Notes: generated by a model not told the origin, from the sequence alone. A DNA stretch of 64,000 nt from Rhizobium sp. PP-CC-3A-592 (GCF_003217095.1 NZ_QJSR01000001.1:1-64000); one strand, 5' to 3'. Numbered from the stretch's first letter, positions 1-11,452 are shown. Numbers and translations are program-made.

Positions 1-237
1 AAGGACCAGCGGGTGACGCATGCGGCGATCACCGAGAACAAGCGGTTGGGTGATGTTCTGGCCTATATCAAGGAGCGCCAGGAGCAGCAGGACAAGCCGG
101 TCGTCAAGAGCAACAGCGACAAAAACGGTTACGTGCGACGCGCTCGCGGCCCGGGACGTCGGAAGGATTTCATGGACGATCCGGCGGTGATTGCGCGGCG
201 TGGGAAGGCGCTGTCGCGGCAGCAAACTGCCGAGTGA
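1..237 (+). CDS. C-terminal part of an unknown protein (cut by the window edge)
   Basis: The reading frame is open from the first base and ends at a TGA at 235-237, so the gene begins outside the window. The visible 78 residues are charged, with an amphipathic stretch (NKRLGDVLAYIKERQEQQ) followed by a basic segment (VRRARGPGRRKDF) that could touch nucleic acid. An internal GTG at 13 could serve as a start, but no Shine-Dalgarno sequence can be judged there because the upstream DNA is missing. I do not recognise the family. A function should not be assigned from this fragment. Confidence 0.55.
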   Translation, partial: KDQRVTHAAITENKRLGDVLAYIKERQEQQDKPVVKSNSDKNGYVRRARGPGRRKDFMDDPAVIARRGKALSRQQTAE

Positions 238-614
238 AGAGGCGATTGGATCGTCTCAAAGCTAAAGCCGAAGGGTGTATCTATCACCCGCCCCGATCTG
301 ATCTTGCAGTTGCGATCAGCCGCTCAGATCGGGGCTGACCGGTGTGCCGTACGGCGACCTCTCGGACATTTCTGCTTTGCAAACAGGCGGACATTCCAAC
401 TCCCCCGCCACAATCTGTGTAGCCGGGTGGGTTCAAGGATGAAGTGCGACATGCCAGTCTTCAGCTCGTGCATCTCCATCCTCGACTCGTGCATCTATAG
501 CCCCTTACCTCTTTACCTCCCAGCGCAGCACTGATCGACGCGGCGTCACGGCTCTTCCCATCAGGCATATTCGGCGTAAGCTCAGGTCTACGGCTTCGGT
601 TGATGGAGATGGTG
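238..614. other. Intergenic stretch with one inverted repeat
   Basis: There is no convincing gene here. Open frames on both strands lack ribosome-binding sites and protein-like composition. The only structure seen is the inverted repeat at 291-334, annotated separately. The promoter of the DUF4864 gene should lie in the right half, but I could not pick it out. Confidence 0.5.
291..334. repeat. 11-bp inverted repeat with 22-nt spacer
   Basis: CCCCGATCTGA at 291-301 is exactly repeated in inverted form at 324-334. Inside it a second dyad, CTGATC (298-303) with GATCAG (314-319), competes for the same bases, so two alternative hairpins are possible. No T-run follows on either side, so it is not a classic intrinsic terminator. 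It could terminate the preceding gene by another route or be a protein-binding site. Confidence 0.6.
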
Positions 615-1034
615 ATGGCGCGTGTGATGTTGGGCATTGGATTCGTGATGGCCTTGGTGATGTCGTCACCGGGACATGCCGCCGAACCGGTGGATACCGC
701 AAGGTCCATTATCGGGCAGCAGATCGAGGCGTTCCTGAATGACGATGCGACGGCGGCGTATTCGTTTGCGTCGCCTCAGATCAAAGGGCTGTTTCCGAGC
801 CAGGACCTGTTTTTCGGGATGGTGAAGCGCGGATACGGGCCTGTGTATCGGCCCGGGAATTTCGCCTTTGGCCGGAGCAAGGTCGATGGCTCGACGGTCG
901 TGCAGGAAGTCCTGATCTCCGGGCCGGATGGCAAGGACTGGACGGCGCTTTACTCCCTGACGCTGCAGCCCGACGGGACATACAAGATCAACGGCGTGCA
1001 GATGCTGCAACAAACGCCGGGACCTGAAATCTAA
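615..1034 (+). CDS. DUF4864 domain-containing exported protein
   Basis: About 139 residues. An N-terminal hydrophobic segment ending in a signal-peptidase-like site (SSPGHAAEP) predicts export to the periplasm. The body matches the DUF4864 family as I recall it: IEAFLNDDATAAYSFASP, then MVKRGYGPVYRP. Its biochemical role is unknown. Several in-frame start codons are possible (TTG 600, ATG 603, 609, 615). I chose 615 because GGAG at 605-608 lies six bases before it. The gene appears to stand alone, with the methyltransferase gene starting 65 bases after its stop. Family call fairly sure, start less so. Confidence 0.75.
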   Translation: MARVMLGIGFVMALVMSSPGHAAEPVDTARSIIGQQIEAFLNDDATAAYSFASPQIKGLFPSQDLFFGMVKRGYGPVYRPGNFAFGRSKVDGSTVVQEVLISGPDGKDWTALYSLTLQPDGTYKINGVQMLQQTPGPEI

Positions 1035-1099
1035 AGTGGTAGATGTCATTGACCATGGGCGCACGCATTGGTTAGGTTTGCCTTTAAGGGGGACCGACG

Positions 1100-2290
1100 A
1101 TGCCACTGTCTTTGCAAAAAGTCTGCGATATCCATGACTTCTTCGAGCCGGAGATCGACGCCATCATTCGGCGCGATCTTCGCTCCGTGCCGTTCGGCTC
1201 GCGTCGGGCGTGGGAATTCGCCATGATCTTCCGGGCTCTTGCGGCCAAGGGCAAGCTGCAGGGCAGCGCGCACGGGCTCGCGATGGGTGCCGGAACGGAA
1301 AAGCTGATCTATGCGATCGTTCCCCGCGTCGCCAAGACGGTCGTTACCGATCTCTATCTGCCCGATTCCGGCTGGATCGGCGTTCGCACGGAGAGCCCAC
1401 GCGACCTCATTCGCAAGAAGGCGCCTTGGCCCGTCGATTTCGACAAGGTCGATGCGATGGCGATGGATATGCGCGACCTCAAATTCCCTGACGAGAGTTT
1501 CGACTTCTGCTGGTCGACGGGGTCTTTCGAACATATCGGGCATGACGAGGATTTCCTGCAGCACTTCCGGGAGGTCGAGCGCGTGCTGAAACCCGGCGGC
1601 GTCTATGCCTTCACGACGGCTGTCACGTTCGGCGGCGTCACCGAGCGCATCCCGCACAACTACTACTTCGACCCCAACCATCTGGTCGATCTGATCCACG
1701 CCTCGCCGCTTCATGCCGAACCGGTCTTCGACTGCTACGTTCAGGATCACCTGCTCAATCGCCCTCACCCCGAGCGCTATCAGAGCTATGGCTTTGCCGC
1801 CGGCAACCAGATCTCCAAGCCGATCGTGTCCTTCCGCCGCGGCGTGACGCTGACGGCGAATGTGATGGTGCTGACAAAAGCTCCCGAGAGCGCAAAGGTT
1901 CGGCCCCGCGTCGAGGGCCTCGAGCGATCGCGTGCACGCCTGACCGATCAGGCCAACCACCTCATTCGCGAAACCTGGGCTCGCCCGCAATATCTGGAGA
2001 CCACGATCACGGGGCGAACGCTCAAGGTTCAGCCCCAGGTTTTCGCCGATGGCCACGCCGAGTTTGACGTGATCGTCCCGCAAGGGGCGCCAGCCAGGTA
2101 CAAATGGGTCGTCAAGCGCAGACCCGTCACCTCGGTCTACACTTGGGAAACGCATGGAAAAGGCGACGTGACCGCACAGACAGGCACGTTCCGCTTCCCG
2201 ACGCGTCGCGATTCTCTCTATTCGGTGAAGCTGGAGGCTGTCGGAGACGGCAGTCTCGACCGCGTCGTCATCCGCGCCAAGGCTGCGTAG
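1100..2290 (+). CDS. Class I SAM-dependent methyltransferase
   Basis: A protein of 396 residues. The middle has the methyltransferase 11 pattern: an acidic strand end (AMDMRDLKFPDESFDFCWS, about residues 120-138), then EHIGHDEDFLQHFREVERVL and the post-motif LKPGGVYAFTT. The C-terminal 120 residues look like a separate beta-rich domain of unknown role. The substrate cannot be inferred; in this family small metabolites, lipids, sugars and glycans are all possible. AGGGGG seven bases before the ATG supports the start. The gene converges on tgt with a small dyad between them. Confidence 0.75.
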   Translation: MPLSLQKVCDIHDFFEPEIDAIIRRDLRSVPFGSRRAWEFAMIFRALAAKGKLQGSAHGLAMGAGTEKLIYAIVPRVAKTVVTDLYLPDSGWIGVRTESPRDLIRKKAPWPVDFDKVDAMAMDMRDLKFPDESFDFCWSTGSFEHIGHDEDFLQHFREVERVLKPGGVYAFTTAVTFGGVTERIPHNYYFDPNHLVDLIHASPLHAEPVFDCYVQDHLLNRPHPERYQSYGFAAGNQISKPIVSFRRGVTLTANVMVLTKAPESAKVRPRVEGLERSRARLTDQANHLIRETWARPQYLETTITGRTLKVQPQVFADGHAEFDVIVPQGAPARYKWVVKRRPVTSVYTWETHGKGDVTAQTGTFRFPTRRDSLYSVKLEAVGDGSLDRVVIRAKAA

Positions 2291-2335
2291 GTCTCTGAGC
2301 AACGGGTGGCTACCGCCAGGCGGTTCACGCAACAG

Positions 2336-2363
2336 TCTGACCGCTCGGCGACACGCGGTCAGA
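2336..2363. terminator. Dyad between convergent genes
   Basis: TCTGACCGC at 2336-2344 pairs perfectly with GCGGTCAGA at 2355-2363. It lies between the convergent methyltransferase and tgt genes, where a shared terminator would be expected. It lacks a T-run on either strand, so the terminator reading is an inference from position. Confidence 0.45.
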
Positions 2364-2387
2364 TCTCATTGCGTGGGAGAACCTCGG

Positions 2388-3518
2388 TCACAGCGGAGCG
2401 AGGTCACCCCTCGCCCATTCTTCCTGGGTCTCCGCCATGAAGTCGGCGTAGCGACCGTCCTCGATCGCCTTGCGGATACCTGCCATGAGGTCCTGGTAGT
2501 AGGAGAGGTTGTTCCACGTCAGGAGCATGCCACCGAGCGACTCGTTTGCCCGGACGAGATGATGGAGATAGGCGCGGGAATAGTCGCGTGCCGCGGGGCA
2601 TGTGGATTGTTCGTCCAGCGGGCGCATGTCCTCGGCGTGACGGGCGTTGCGCAGGTTGACGCGTCCGCGGCGTGTGAAGGCCAGGCCGTGGCGGCCGGAG
2701 CGGGTCGGCATGACGCAGTCGAACATGTCGATACCGCGGGCGACCGATTTCAGGATGTCGTCCGGCGTTCCCACGCCCATCAGGTAGCGCGGCTTTTCGA
2801 AAGGCAGTTCCGGGCAGGTCGTGTCCAGCATATCGAGCATCACGGCCTGCGGCTCGCCGACGGCAAGGCCGCCGACCGCGTAGCCCTTGAGATCGAGGCC
2901 CGCCAGCGCCTGGGCGGATTTGACACGCAGCGCTGGGTTGTCGCCACCCTGCACGATGCCGAACATGGCCTTACCCGGCTGGCTGCCGAACGCGGTCTTG
3001 CAGCGCTCTGCCCAGCGCAGCGACATCTCCATCGCACGCTCGATTTCGTGCGGCTCGGCGGGCAGGCGAATGCATTCGTCGAGCTGCATCTGAATATCGC
3101 TGTCGAGCAGCCCCTGGATCTCGATGGAACGCTCCGGCGACATGTGGTGCAGGGCGCCATCGACATGGCTCTTGAAGGTCACGCCCTGCTCGTCCAGCTT
3201 GCGCAGGCCGGAGAGCGACATGACCTGGAAGCCGCCGCTATCGGTGAGGATCGGCCCCTGCCAGCGGATGAGGTCGTGCAGGCCGCCAAGGCGCGCAACG
3301 CGCTCCGGGCCGGGGCGCAGCATCAGGTGGTACGTGTTGCCGAGGATGATATCGGCGCCAAGGTCCTTCACCTGGTCGAGATACATCGCCTTGACCGTAC
3401 CGACCGTTCCCACGGGCATGAAGGCCGGCGTGCGGATCGTACCGCGCGGCATGGAAACAGCACCGCGCCGCGCCTTGCCATCTGTGGCGGTCAGGTTGAA
3501 CTGGAAAGTCTCTGTCAT
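2388..3518 (-). CDS. tgt: Queuine/preQ1 tRNA-ribosyltransferase
   Basis: Exchanges guanine 34 of GUN-anticodon tRNAs for preQ1 in queuosine synthesis. The 376-residue protein has the family marks [13 protein letters not shown] (catalytic aspartate), [11 protein letters not shown] and MPTRSGRHG (nucleophile region). In Zymomonas Tgt the zinc site is three cysteines (pattern CxCxxC) and a histidine; here the equivalent segment reads [18 protein letters not shown], so only Cys307 remains of the three. The ATG at 3518 overlaps the queA stop by four bases (ATGA), so the two are translationally coupled. Queuosine pathway membership is firm; whether the enzyme still binds zinc is open. Confidence 0.95.
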   Translation of the reverse strand: MTETFQFNLTATDGKARRGAVSMPRGTIRTPAFMPVGTVGTVKAMYLDQVKDLGADIILGNTYHLMLRPGPERVARLGGLHDLIRWQGPILTDSGGFQVMSLSGLRKLDEQGVTFKSHVDGALHHMSPERSIEIQGLLDSDIQMQLDECIRLPAEPHEIERAMEMSLRWAERCKTAFGSQPGKAMFGIVQGGDNPALRVKSAQALAGLDLKGYAVGGLAVGEPQAVMLDMLDTTCPELPFEKPRYLMGVGTPDDILKSVARGIDMFDCVMPTRSGRHGLAFTRRGRVNLRNARHAEDMRPLDEQSTCPAARDYSRAYLHHLVRANESLGGMLLTWNNLSYYQDLMAGIRKAIEDGRYADFMAETQEEWARGDLAPL

Positions 3519-4594
3519 GGTTCGTTCCGGAAAAGCAGGCTGGCATCGCCATAGGAGTAGAAGCGGTAACCGTCCGCAATGGCGTTGGTGTAGGCGTCGC
3601 GCATGGTGTCGAGGCCTGAAAAGGCGGAAACGAGCATGAACAGCGTCGATTTCGGCAGATGAAAATTTGTCATCAGAATATCGACGGCGCGGAACTGGTA
3701 GCCGGGCGTGATGAAGATGCCGGTCGGTCCCGACCAAGGCTCTATGCGCCCGTCGTCTCTCGCGGCGCTTTCGATCAGGCGCAGCGAAGTGGTGCCGACG
3801 CAGACGATGCGCCCGCCCCTCGCCCGCACGGCGTTCAGCCGCTCGGCAACCTCGGCCGAGACATGGCCGATCTCCTGGTGCATCTTGTGGTCGTCGGTAT
3901 CATCCGCCTTCACGGGCAGAAATGTCCCGGCGCCGACATGCAGCGTCACGAAATGCCGCTCGACGCCACGGGCATCCAGTGCGGCAAAGAGACGATCGGT
4001 GAAATGCAGACCGGCGGTGGGCGCGGCAACCGCACCTTCCTCCCGCGCATAGAGCGTCTGGTAATCCTGCCGGTCCTGCGCGTCTTCCGGCCGCTTGGAG
4101 GCGATATAAGGTGGCAGCGGGATGTGGCCGACGGTCGCGATGGCTTCATCGAGCGCGGGGCCGGAGAGATCGAAAACCAGCGTAACCTCGCCGCCTTCCG
4201 TCTTCGCCTCGACGGTCGCATCCAGCGTGCCAAGCAGACAAGCCTCGCCGCCATGGCCGAAACGAATGCGATCGCCGGGCTTGATACGCTTTCCGGGTCT
4301 CGCGAATGCCTTCCACCGGTCGGGTGCGATGCGCATGTGGAGCGTGGTCGAGACGGCCTGCTCGGTCGCACCTTCTCTCAGACGAACGCCTTCGAGTTGC
4401 GCGGGAATGACCTTGGTGTCGTTGAAGACAAGCGCATCGCCCGGCTGCAGCAGAGACGGAAGATCGATGACGCTGCGGTGTTCGAGCGGGCTGCCCGGGC
4501 GCACGATGAGCATGCGGGCGCTATCGCGCGGGCTGGCGGGCCGCAGGGCAATGTTGTCGTCGGGGAGATCGAAGTCGAAGAGATCGACGCGCAT
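3515..4594 (-). CDS. queA: S-adenosylmethionine:tRNA ribosyltransferase-isomerase
   Basis: Uses SAM to turn preQ1 in tRNA into epoxyqueuosine, the step after Tgt. The 359-residue length is normal. Diagnostic stretches are [14 protein letters not shown] at the start, [35 protein letters not shown] and [14 protein letters not shown]. The C-terminus (FLPKST-type region, here [18 protein letters not shown]) is complete. It lies directly upstream of tgt with a 4-bp overlap, forming a queA-tgt operon. ppiB ends 78 bases upstream behind a strong terminator, so the operon probably has its own promoter. Confidence 0.95.
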   Translation of the reverse strand: MRVDLFDFDLPDDNIALRPASPRDSARMLIVRPGSPLEHRSVIDLPSLLQPGDALVFNDTKVIPAQLEGVRLREGATEQAVSTTLHMRIAPDRWKAFARPGKRIKPGDRIRFGHGGEACLLGTLDATVEAKTEGGEVTLVFDLSGPALDEAIATVGHIPLPPYIASKRPEDAQDRQDYQTLYAREEGAVAAPTAGLHFTDRLFAALDARGVERHFVTLHVGAGTFLPVKADDTDDHKMHQEIGHVSAEVAERLNAVRARGGRIVCVGTTSLRLIESAARDDGRIEPWSGPTGIFITPGYQFRAVDILMTNFHLPKSTLFMLVSAFSGLDTMRDAYTNAIADGYRFYSYGDASLLFRNEP

Positions 4595-4604
4595 GAATGA
4601 GCAT

Positions 4605-4659
4605 TTCTAAAAACGGATAAGGCCCGCCCGATGGCCTGAGCGGCGATCGGGCGGGCCTT
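4605..4659 (-). terminator. Intrinsic terminator after ppiB
   Basis: A 14-bp perfect stem (4619-4632 with 4646-4659, GGCCCGCCCGAT core) is followed on the minus strand by TATCCGTTTTTAG. It sits just downstream of the ppiB stop and before queA on the same strand, so it should separate the two transcription units. Confidence 0.8.
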
Positions 4660-4672
4660 GCCATAGCCTGAA

Positions 4673-5182
4673 TCAGGCGTTGGCGGCAATCTTCATCGAA
4701 ACGATGCTGTCGGGATCCTTGACCGGCTCGCCGCGCTTGATGTTGTCGATGTTGTCCATGCCTTCGATGACCTGGCCCCAGACCGTGTACTGCTTGTTCA
4801 GCCACGGGCTGTCGGTGAAGCAGATGAAGAACTGCGAGTTGGCCGAGTTCGGCATCTGGCTGCGGGCCATGGAGCACGTGCCACGCACATGGCTGGTGGC
4901 CGAGAATTCAGCCTTGAGGTCGGGCTTGGACGAGCCGCCCATGCCGGCACGGGCCGGGTTAAAGTCCTTGCCGCCCTGCTTGCCGAACTGCACGTCGCCG
5001 GTCTGCGCCATGAAGTCGTCGATGACGCGGTGGAACACGACGCCGTCATAGGCGCCTTCCGCGACCAGTTCCTTGATGCGGGCGACGTGGCCCGGCGCCA
5101 GATCGGGCTTCAGCTCGATCACGACCTGACCCTTGGTCGTTTCCATGATGATCGTGTTTTCCGGATCCTTGATCTCGGCCAT
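4673..5182 (-). CDS. ppiB: Cytosolic cyclophilin-type peptidyl-prolyl isomerase
   Basis: Catalyses cis-trans isomerisation at proline during protein folding. The 169-residue protein has the cyclophilin core: VVFHRVIDDFMAQTGD with the catalytic arginine, AEFSATSHVRGTCSMAR and NSQFFICFTDSPWLN. No signal peptide is present, so it should act in the cytosol, in contrast to the next gene. A TTG 15 bases upstream is open, but it overlaps the GGAG Shine-Dalgarno sequence, which sits correctly for the ATG at 5182. The gene follows ppiA by 27 bases, suggesting co-transcription. Confidence 0.92.
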   Translation of the reverse strand: MAEIKDPENTIIMETTKGQVVIELKPDLAPGHVARIKELVAEGAYDGVVFHRVIDDFMAQTGDVQFGKQGGKDFNPARAGMGGSSKPDLKAEFSATSHVRGTCSMARSQMPNSANSQFFICFTDSPWLNKQYTVWGQVIEGMDNIDNIKRGEPVKDPDSIVSMKIAANA

Positions 5183-5209
5183 GCTCTTCTCCTTCAAAGA
5201 AGTGTGGTG

Positions 5210-5776
5210 TTATTTGCCGACCTTGACGCTGATCATGCGGTCGGGATTGGTGACGGAGCCGCTGTCGCCCTCGCCTTTCTTGATCTTGTCGACATTTTCC
5301 ATGCCGGACACGACCTGGCCGACGACGGTGTACTGGCCGTTGAGGAACGAGCCTTCGTCGAACATGATGAAGAACTGCGAATTTGCGGAGTCCGGGCTCT
5401 GCGAGCGGGCCATGCCGACGGTTCCGCGCTTGAACGGGGTCTTGGAGAACTCGGCCGGCAGATCGGCCTTCGAGGAGCCGCCCATGCCAGCACGACCGGC
5501 TTCGAAGTTCTTCTCGAGGTTGCCGTATTGAACGTCGCCCGTCTGGGCCATGAAGCCGGGGATGACGCGGTGGAAAGCGACGTTGTCGTAGGCGCCCTCT
5601 GCGGCCAGTTCCTTGATCCGCGCGACATGCTTCGGCGCGATCTCGGGAAGCAGTTCGATGACGACGGGGCCGCTTTTCAGCGTGATCGTCAGAAGGTCCT
5701 TGGCTTGGGCGACGGCTGCGCCGGTGAGCACCGCCAGGGATACTGCGCCTGCTAGGGCAAGCTTGAAGAAGGTCAT
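5210..5776 (-). CDS. ppiA: Periplasmic cyclophilin-type peptidyl-prolyl isomerase
   Basis: A second cyclophilin of 188 residues with a clear N-terminal signal peptide (hydrophobic run then AVAQA-KDL), so it should fold exported proteins in the periplasm. Core motifs FHRVIPGFMAQTGDVQYG, KRGTVGMARSQSPDSANS and QFFIMFDEGSFLNGQYT are intact. It is clearly related to the downstream ppiB, consistent with an old tandem duplication followed by retargeting. The ATG at 5776 gives the best signal peptide; a longer frame upstream has no such logic. Confidence 0.92.
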   Translation of the reverse strand: MTFFKLALAGAVSLAVLTGAAVAQAKDLLTITLKSGPVVIELLPEIAPKHVARIKELAAEGAYDNVAFHRVIPGFMAQTGDVQYGNLEKNFEAGRAGMGGSSKADLPAEFSKTPFKRGTVGMARSQSPDSANSQFFIMFDEGSFLNGQYTVVGQVVSGMENVDKIKKGEGDSGSVTNPDRMISVKVGK

Positions 5777-5843
5777 GATGGCTCCGTGTTTCGTCTGCGG
5801 ATTTGCGTGTGGCCGTGTCGATATAGCGCCCGAAGTACCGACG

Positions 5844-6341
5844 TCAGCGCTGCGCCTTGCGAATTGCAAGCGCCTGGACCACCACCTTCGGCACGAACGG
5901 GCCGACATCGCCGCCCATGGCGGCGATCTGACGGACCAATGTGGCCGTTATGGGCCGCGAGGCCGTTGCGGCGGGAATGAAAAGGGTCTGGATGTCGGGG
6001 GCCATTTCGCGGTTCATACCGGCCATCTGCATCTCATAGTCGAGATCCGTGCCGTCGCGCAGCCCGCGAATGAGGAGCGAGGCGCCGTGACGTCGGGCCG
6101 CGTTCACGACGAGATCGTCGAAGGACACCACCGAGACATCGGCGCTTCGCTCGGGCAACGCCTCGCCGATCGCGTGGCGGATCAGGGTGGCGCGCTCGTC
6201 GAAGGAGAAGAGCGGTGTCTTGCCGGGATGGACGCCGATGGCGACAATCAGGCTCTGCGCCGCGTTGAGCGACTGGGCGAGGATATCGAGATGTCCGTTC
6301 GTGATCGGATCGAAGGAGCCGGGGTAGAAAGCTGTCGTCAT
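5844..6341 (-). CDS. coaD: Phosphopantetheine adenylyltransferase
   Basis: Transfers AMP from ATP to 4'-phosphopantetheine, the fourth step of coenzyme A synthesis. The 165 residues match the usual size. The N-terminal nucleotidyltransferase motif is [14 protein letters not shown] (TxGH type), followed by [18 protein letters not shown], and near the C-terminus the substrate loop [16 protein letters not shown]. It lies 67 bases upstream of ppiA on the same strand, so coaD-ppiA-ppiB may be one operon. Confidence 0.95.
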   Translation of the reverse strand: MTTAFYPGSFDPITNGHLDILAQSLNAAQSLIVAIGVHPGKTPLFSFDERATLIRHAIGEALPERSADVSVVSFDDLVVNAARRHGASLLIRGLRDGTDLDYEMQMAGMNREMAPDIQTLFIPAATASRPITATLVRQIAAMGGDVGPFVPKVVVQALAIRKAQR

Positions 6342-6521
6342 CGCACCGTGTTCCGTTTGGGCAGTCTTGTGTCACGCCCGGCAGGGCGGCGCAAGATGCG
6401 CGGCCTGTTCCCCGGAAGCCATTCCGCTCGCTCGAAGACAGTACACACAAGAATAGTCTCACAAGGTCTCTGGAACTTTTTTCCGTGATGCCTCGTTGAA
6501 GGTGCAGAAAGGATGACGGCC

Positions 6522-6644
6522 ATGGGATTGATGCTGTTTTCGATGTTGATGTTTTTCACGATGATCTTTGCGACTGTGCATGCACTTCGCTCGGAAGTCG
6601 CTTCGAAGCCAAAGCCCGCCCGCCGGTTCGTCGTCACCAGATAA
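6522..6644 (+). CDS. Tiny predicted membrane protein (40 aa)
   Basis: An ATG at 6522 preceded by AAAGGA at suitable distance opens a 40-codon frame ending in TAA. The protein has one hydrophobic helix rich in methionine and phenylalanine (MGLMLFSMLMFFTMIFATVH), then a short basic tail ending RRFVVTR, the inside-positive pattern of a single-pass membrane protein. An in-frame ATG at 6513 is a weaker alternative. It is followed 11 bases later by a second tiny membrane-protein frame with its own ribosome-binding site. No family recognised. Confidence 0.6.
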   Translation: MGLMLFSMLMFFTMIFATVHALRSEVASKPKPARRFVVTR

Positions 6645-6655
6645 GGAAACGCGAC

Positions 6656-6796
6656 ATGGCCGTTATCATGATGATCGTGTCGGCAGTGATTAGTATCGTG
6701 TTCCTGTTCGACTTTACGAAGACCATTCTTCAGCTCAAGCGAGACCGCGAGGCTATCCGTGCCTCCCGCCGCCACAGCGAAGGGTTTTCGATCTAA
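6656..6796 (+). CDS. Tiny predicted membrane protein (46 aa)
   Basis: The ATG at 6656 is preceded by AAGGA at 6643-6647, eight bases away, overlapping the end of the previous small gene. The 46 residues form one hydrophobic helix (MAVIMMIVSAVISIVFLFDF) followed by a charged amphipathic tail (KRDREAIRASRRH). The pair looks like a two-gene operon ended by the strong hairpin at 6841-6876. I do not recognise the family. The paired Shine-Dalgarno sites and matched topology argue that both are real. Confidence 0.6.
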   Translation: MAVIMMIVSAVISIVFLFDFTKTILQLKRDREAIRASRRHSEGFSI

Positions 6797-6840
6797 CATC
6801 CCCATCTATCCCAACGCGACCTCCAGCGCTGCGGGATACA

Positions 6841-6876
6841 AAAAAGCCGGACGGTCCCCTGCCCGTCCGGCTTTTC
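6841..6876. terminator. Bidirectional intrinsic terminator
   Basis: A-tract, then GCCGGACGG (6846-6854), a short loop, CCGTCCGGC (6863-6871) and TTTT. It works on both strands, serving the tiny membrane genes (+) and gyrA (-) that converge here. Confidence 0.88.
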
Positions 6877-6918
6877 CTATTCTTGCTTTCCGTTCCGGTG
6901 TCTGCTCAACCGGAGACT

Positions 6919-9744
<2,826 letters not shown>

Positions 9745-9781
9745 TTTGGGTCACGATCGTTGGTCAGAATCAGAGGGCTAC

Positions 9782-9810
9782 ATATAATCCATACAGCGCC
9801 CTTGCGCTAA
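9782..9810 (-). promoter_or_regulatory. Candidate gyrA promoter
   Basis: On the minus strand TTAGCG (9810-9805) and TTATAT (9787-9782) are 17 bases apart, upstream of the gyrA start at 9744. The -35 part is weak. A dyad CCCTTGCGC/GCGCAGGGG (9799-9822) followed by TTTT on the plus strand overlaps the -35, so the region may be controlled or structured. Not verified. Confidence 0.35.
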
Positions 9811-9964
9811 TTTGCGCAGGGGGTTTTGAACAGTCTTATGCCTTTCTGGCAGCAAAAGGGCGGCTTTCCAAGGTAAACTTGCAGCCTGTGCCCCCTGCCC
9901 CTTTACCCGAAACGTCGCTTGAGCCTAACTGGCCGCTCGCGCGAAACGGGCCCTGGAGAGCGGC

Positions 9965-10600
9965 ATGACCGATACCGACCTTCTCATCAACGCGTTGACC
10001 ACGATCCTCGTGACCATCGACCCGCCGGGCCTCGCGCCGATCTTTCTCAGCCTGACAGCCGGAATGAGCCGGAGCGAACGCAAGCAGGTGGCCTGGCGCG
10101 GCAGCCTCATCGCGTTCTGCATCCTCTCGGTCTTCGCGCTTTTTGGCGACAGCATTCTCGGGCTGCTCGGCATTTCCATGGGCGCGTTCCGCATCGCCGG
10201 CGGTCTTCTGTTGTTCTGGATCGCCTTCGAGATGATCTTCGAGAAGCGCAACGAGCGGAAGGAGAAGACCGGGGAAACGGCAACCCTCAGGGATCACATC
10301 GAGAATATCGCGGTCTTTCCGCTCGCCTTGCCGCTTATCGCGGGACCGGGCGCGATTTCGGCCACGATCCTGCTCGCCGGCTCCTATCCCGGCACCGTCG
10401 GGCGTCTCCAGCTAATCCTCGTCATCGCGGCGTGTGTGGCAATCCTGTTTGCAGCGCTCGTGATTGCCGAGCGCGTCGATCGATTTCTCGGGCAAACCGG
10501 GCGCGCGATTCTCACGCGCCTTCTCGGCGTCATCCTCGCCGCGCTGGCCGCCCAGTTCGTCGTGGATGGTGTAACCTCCGCATTCGCGCTGAAGGTTTGA
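9965..10600 (+). CDS. MarC family integral membrane protein
   Basis: A 211-residue protein with about six hydrophobic helices and the MarC/UPF0056 signatures: VTIDPPGLAPIFLSLTAGMS in the first helices, IAGGLLLFWIAFEMIF, and FPLALPLIAGPGAISATILL in the second half, which mirrors the first. MarC proteins were once linked to multidrug resistance, but their transport substrate is not settled. The gene diverges from gyrA. GGAGAG just before the ATG is a good ribosome-binding site. Confidence 0.85.
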   Translation: MTDTDLLINALTTILVTIDPPGLAPIFLSLTAGMSRSERKQVAWRGSLIAFCILSVFALFGDSILGLLGISMGAFRIAGGLLLFWIAFEMIFEKRNERKEKTGETATLRDHIENIAVFPLALPLIAGPGAISATILLAGSYPGTVGRLQLILVIAACVAILFAALVIAERVDRFLGQTGRAILTRLLGVILAALAAQFVVDGVTSAFALKV

Positions 10601-10636
10601 TATCTCCGGCAGGCAGCGTACCCACGGTCGGAAACG

Positions 10637-10855
10637 CTACTGGTAGAAGAAGCAGACGCAGTCGGCCTTCGCCGCATCCTCGGCAGCCCAGACGCGGGCC
10701 GCAAGGCGGCTCGCCTCGCCGCTATCGCCCAGGCGCAGCCCCAGAAGCGACGTTGCCGCCAGCTTGGCGTTGACGGCATCGATCTCCACCATCTTGCCGA
10801 CCTGATGGACGCCGTCGCGCGGTGTCCAGGTGAAAAATTGAACATTGTAATGCAT
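10637..10855 (-). CDS. Small unknown protein (72 aa)
   Basis: A 72-residue soluble protein beginning MHYNVQFFTWTP, with a strand-like start, a helical middle rich in alanine and leucine, and a C-terminus ending CVCFFYQ with two cysteines. GGGAGG seven bases before the ATG at 10855 decides the start; longer upstream extensions lack such a site. It converges on the marC-like gene. I do not recognise the family. Confidence 0.6.
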   Translation of the reverse strand: MHYNVQFFTWTPRDGVHQVGKMVEIDAVNAKLAATSLLGLRLGDSGEASRLAARVWAAEDAAKADCVCFFYQ

Positions 10856-11044
10856 GGCGTTCCTCCCGCTCATACCGACGCGGTCGCTCCTTAACGGACC
10901 GCTTGAAGACCATACCACAAAATTGCGCAAATCCATATGGCTTAGGAGCTTGCATGCCCTTGGCGGAACTTACCGGTCTCCTGCCCGTTGCACCTGTCAA
11001 GAATACGAGGGGCGCATCGTCGCTCCGGACCCAAGGAGACGGAT

Positions 11045-11398
11045 ATGGCGAAAATTTTGGACGAACGCGGCGACGTGCGCTCGACGCAGGAACTGAACAA
11101 AAAGGTTACCGTCAGCCCGACGGAAGCGCGCCAGGGTGGCGCCGGCCGTCCGGTTTTGATGGTCCTGATCGGCGGCCTTTTTCTGGCACTGATCGCGTGG
11201 GGTGCGGCAGAAATGTTCGGCGAGAGCACGGACAATGATGCGGCGACCGATCGTCAGCAGACGGAGTCCACTCAGAACGGTCAGGCGACACCGGCCAATC
11301 AGGGCACGATCGACAACACGCCGGCGAATGGCGAGCAGATGCAGCCGGCACCTGCCGACCGCGATCCTACCCCGCAGACGGGTACGACAAACGGGTAA
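11045..11398 (+). CDS. Single-pass membrane protein with disordered tail (117 aa)
   Basis: The ATG at 11045 follows AAGGAGA, a strong Shine-Dalgarno sequence. About 38 cytoplasmic residues precede one transmembrane helix (PVLMVLIGGLFLALIAWGAA), and the rest is a low-complexity tail rich in Asn, Gln, Thr, Asp and Pro that should be disordered outside the membrane. A clear terminator follows. No function can be assigned. Confidence 0.7.
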   Translation: MAKILDERGDVRSTQELNKKVTVSPTEARQGGAGRPVLMVLIGGLFLALIAWGAAEMFGESTDNDAATDRQQTESTQNGQATPANQGTIDNTPANGEQMQPAPADRDPTPQTGTTNG

Positions 11399-11417
11399 AC
11401 TGCTTTCGAAGAATGAG

Positions 11418-11445
11418 AAAAGGCCGGGTCAAACCGGCCTTTTTC
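11418..11445 (+). terminator. Intrinsic terminator
   Basis: AAAGGCCGG (11419-11427), six-base loop, CCGGCCTTT (11434-11442) continuing into TTTTT. It ends the 117-residue membrane-protein gene and could also serve the convergent gene at 11453. Confidence 0.88.
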
Positions 11446-11452
11446 ATATGCA

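Noticed and set aside
304-534. Frame of 76 codons
   Set aside because: Runs through the inverted repeat, has no ribosome-binding site, and its composition is not protein-like.
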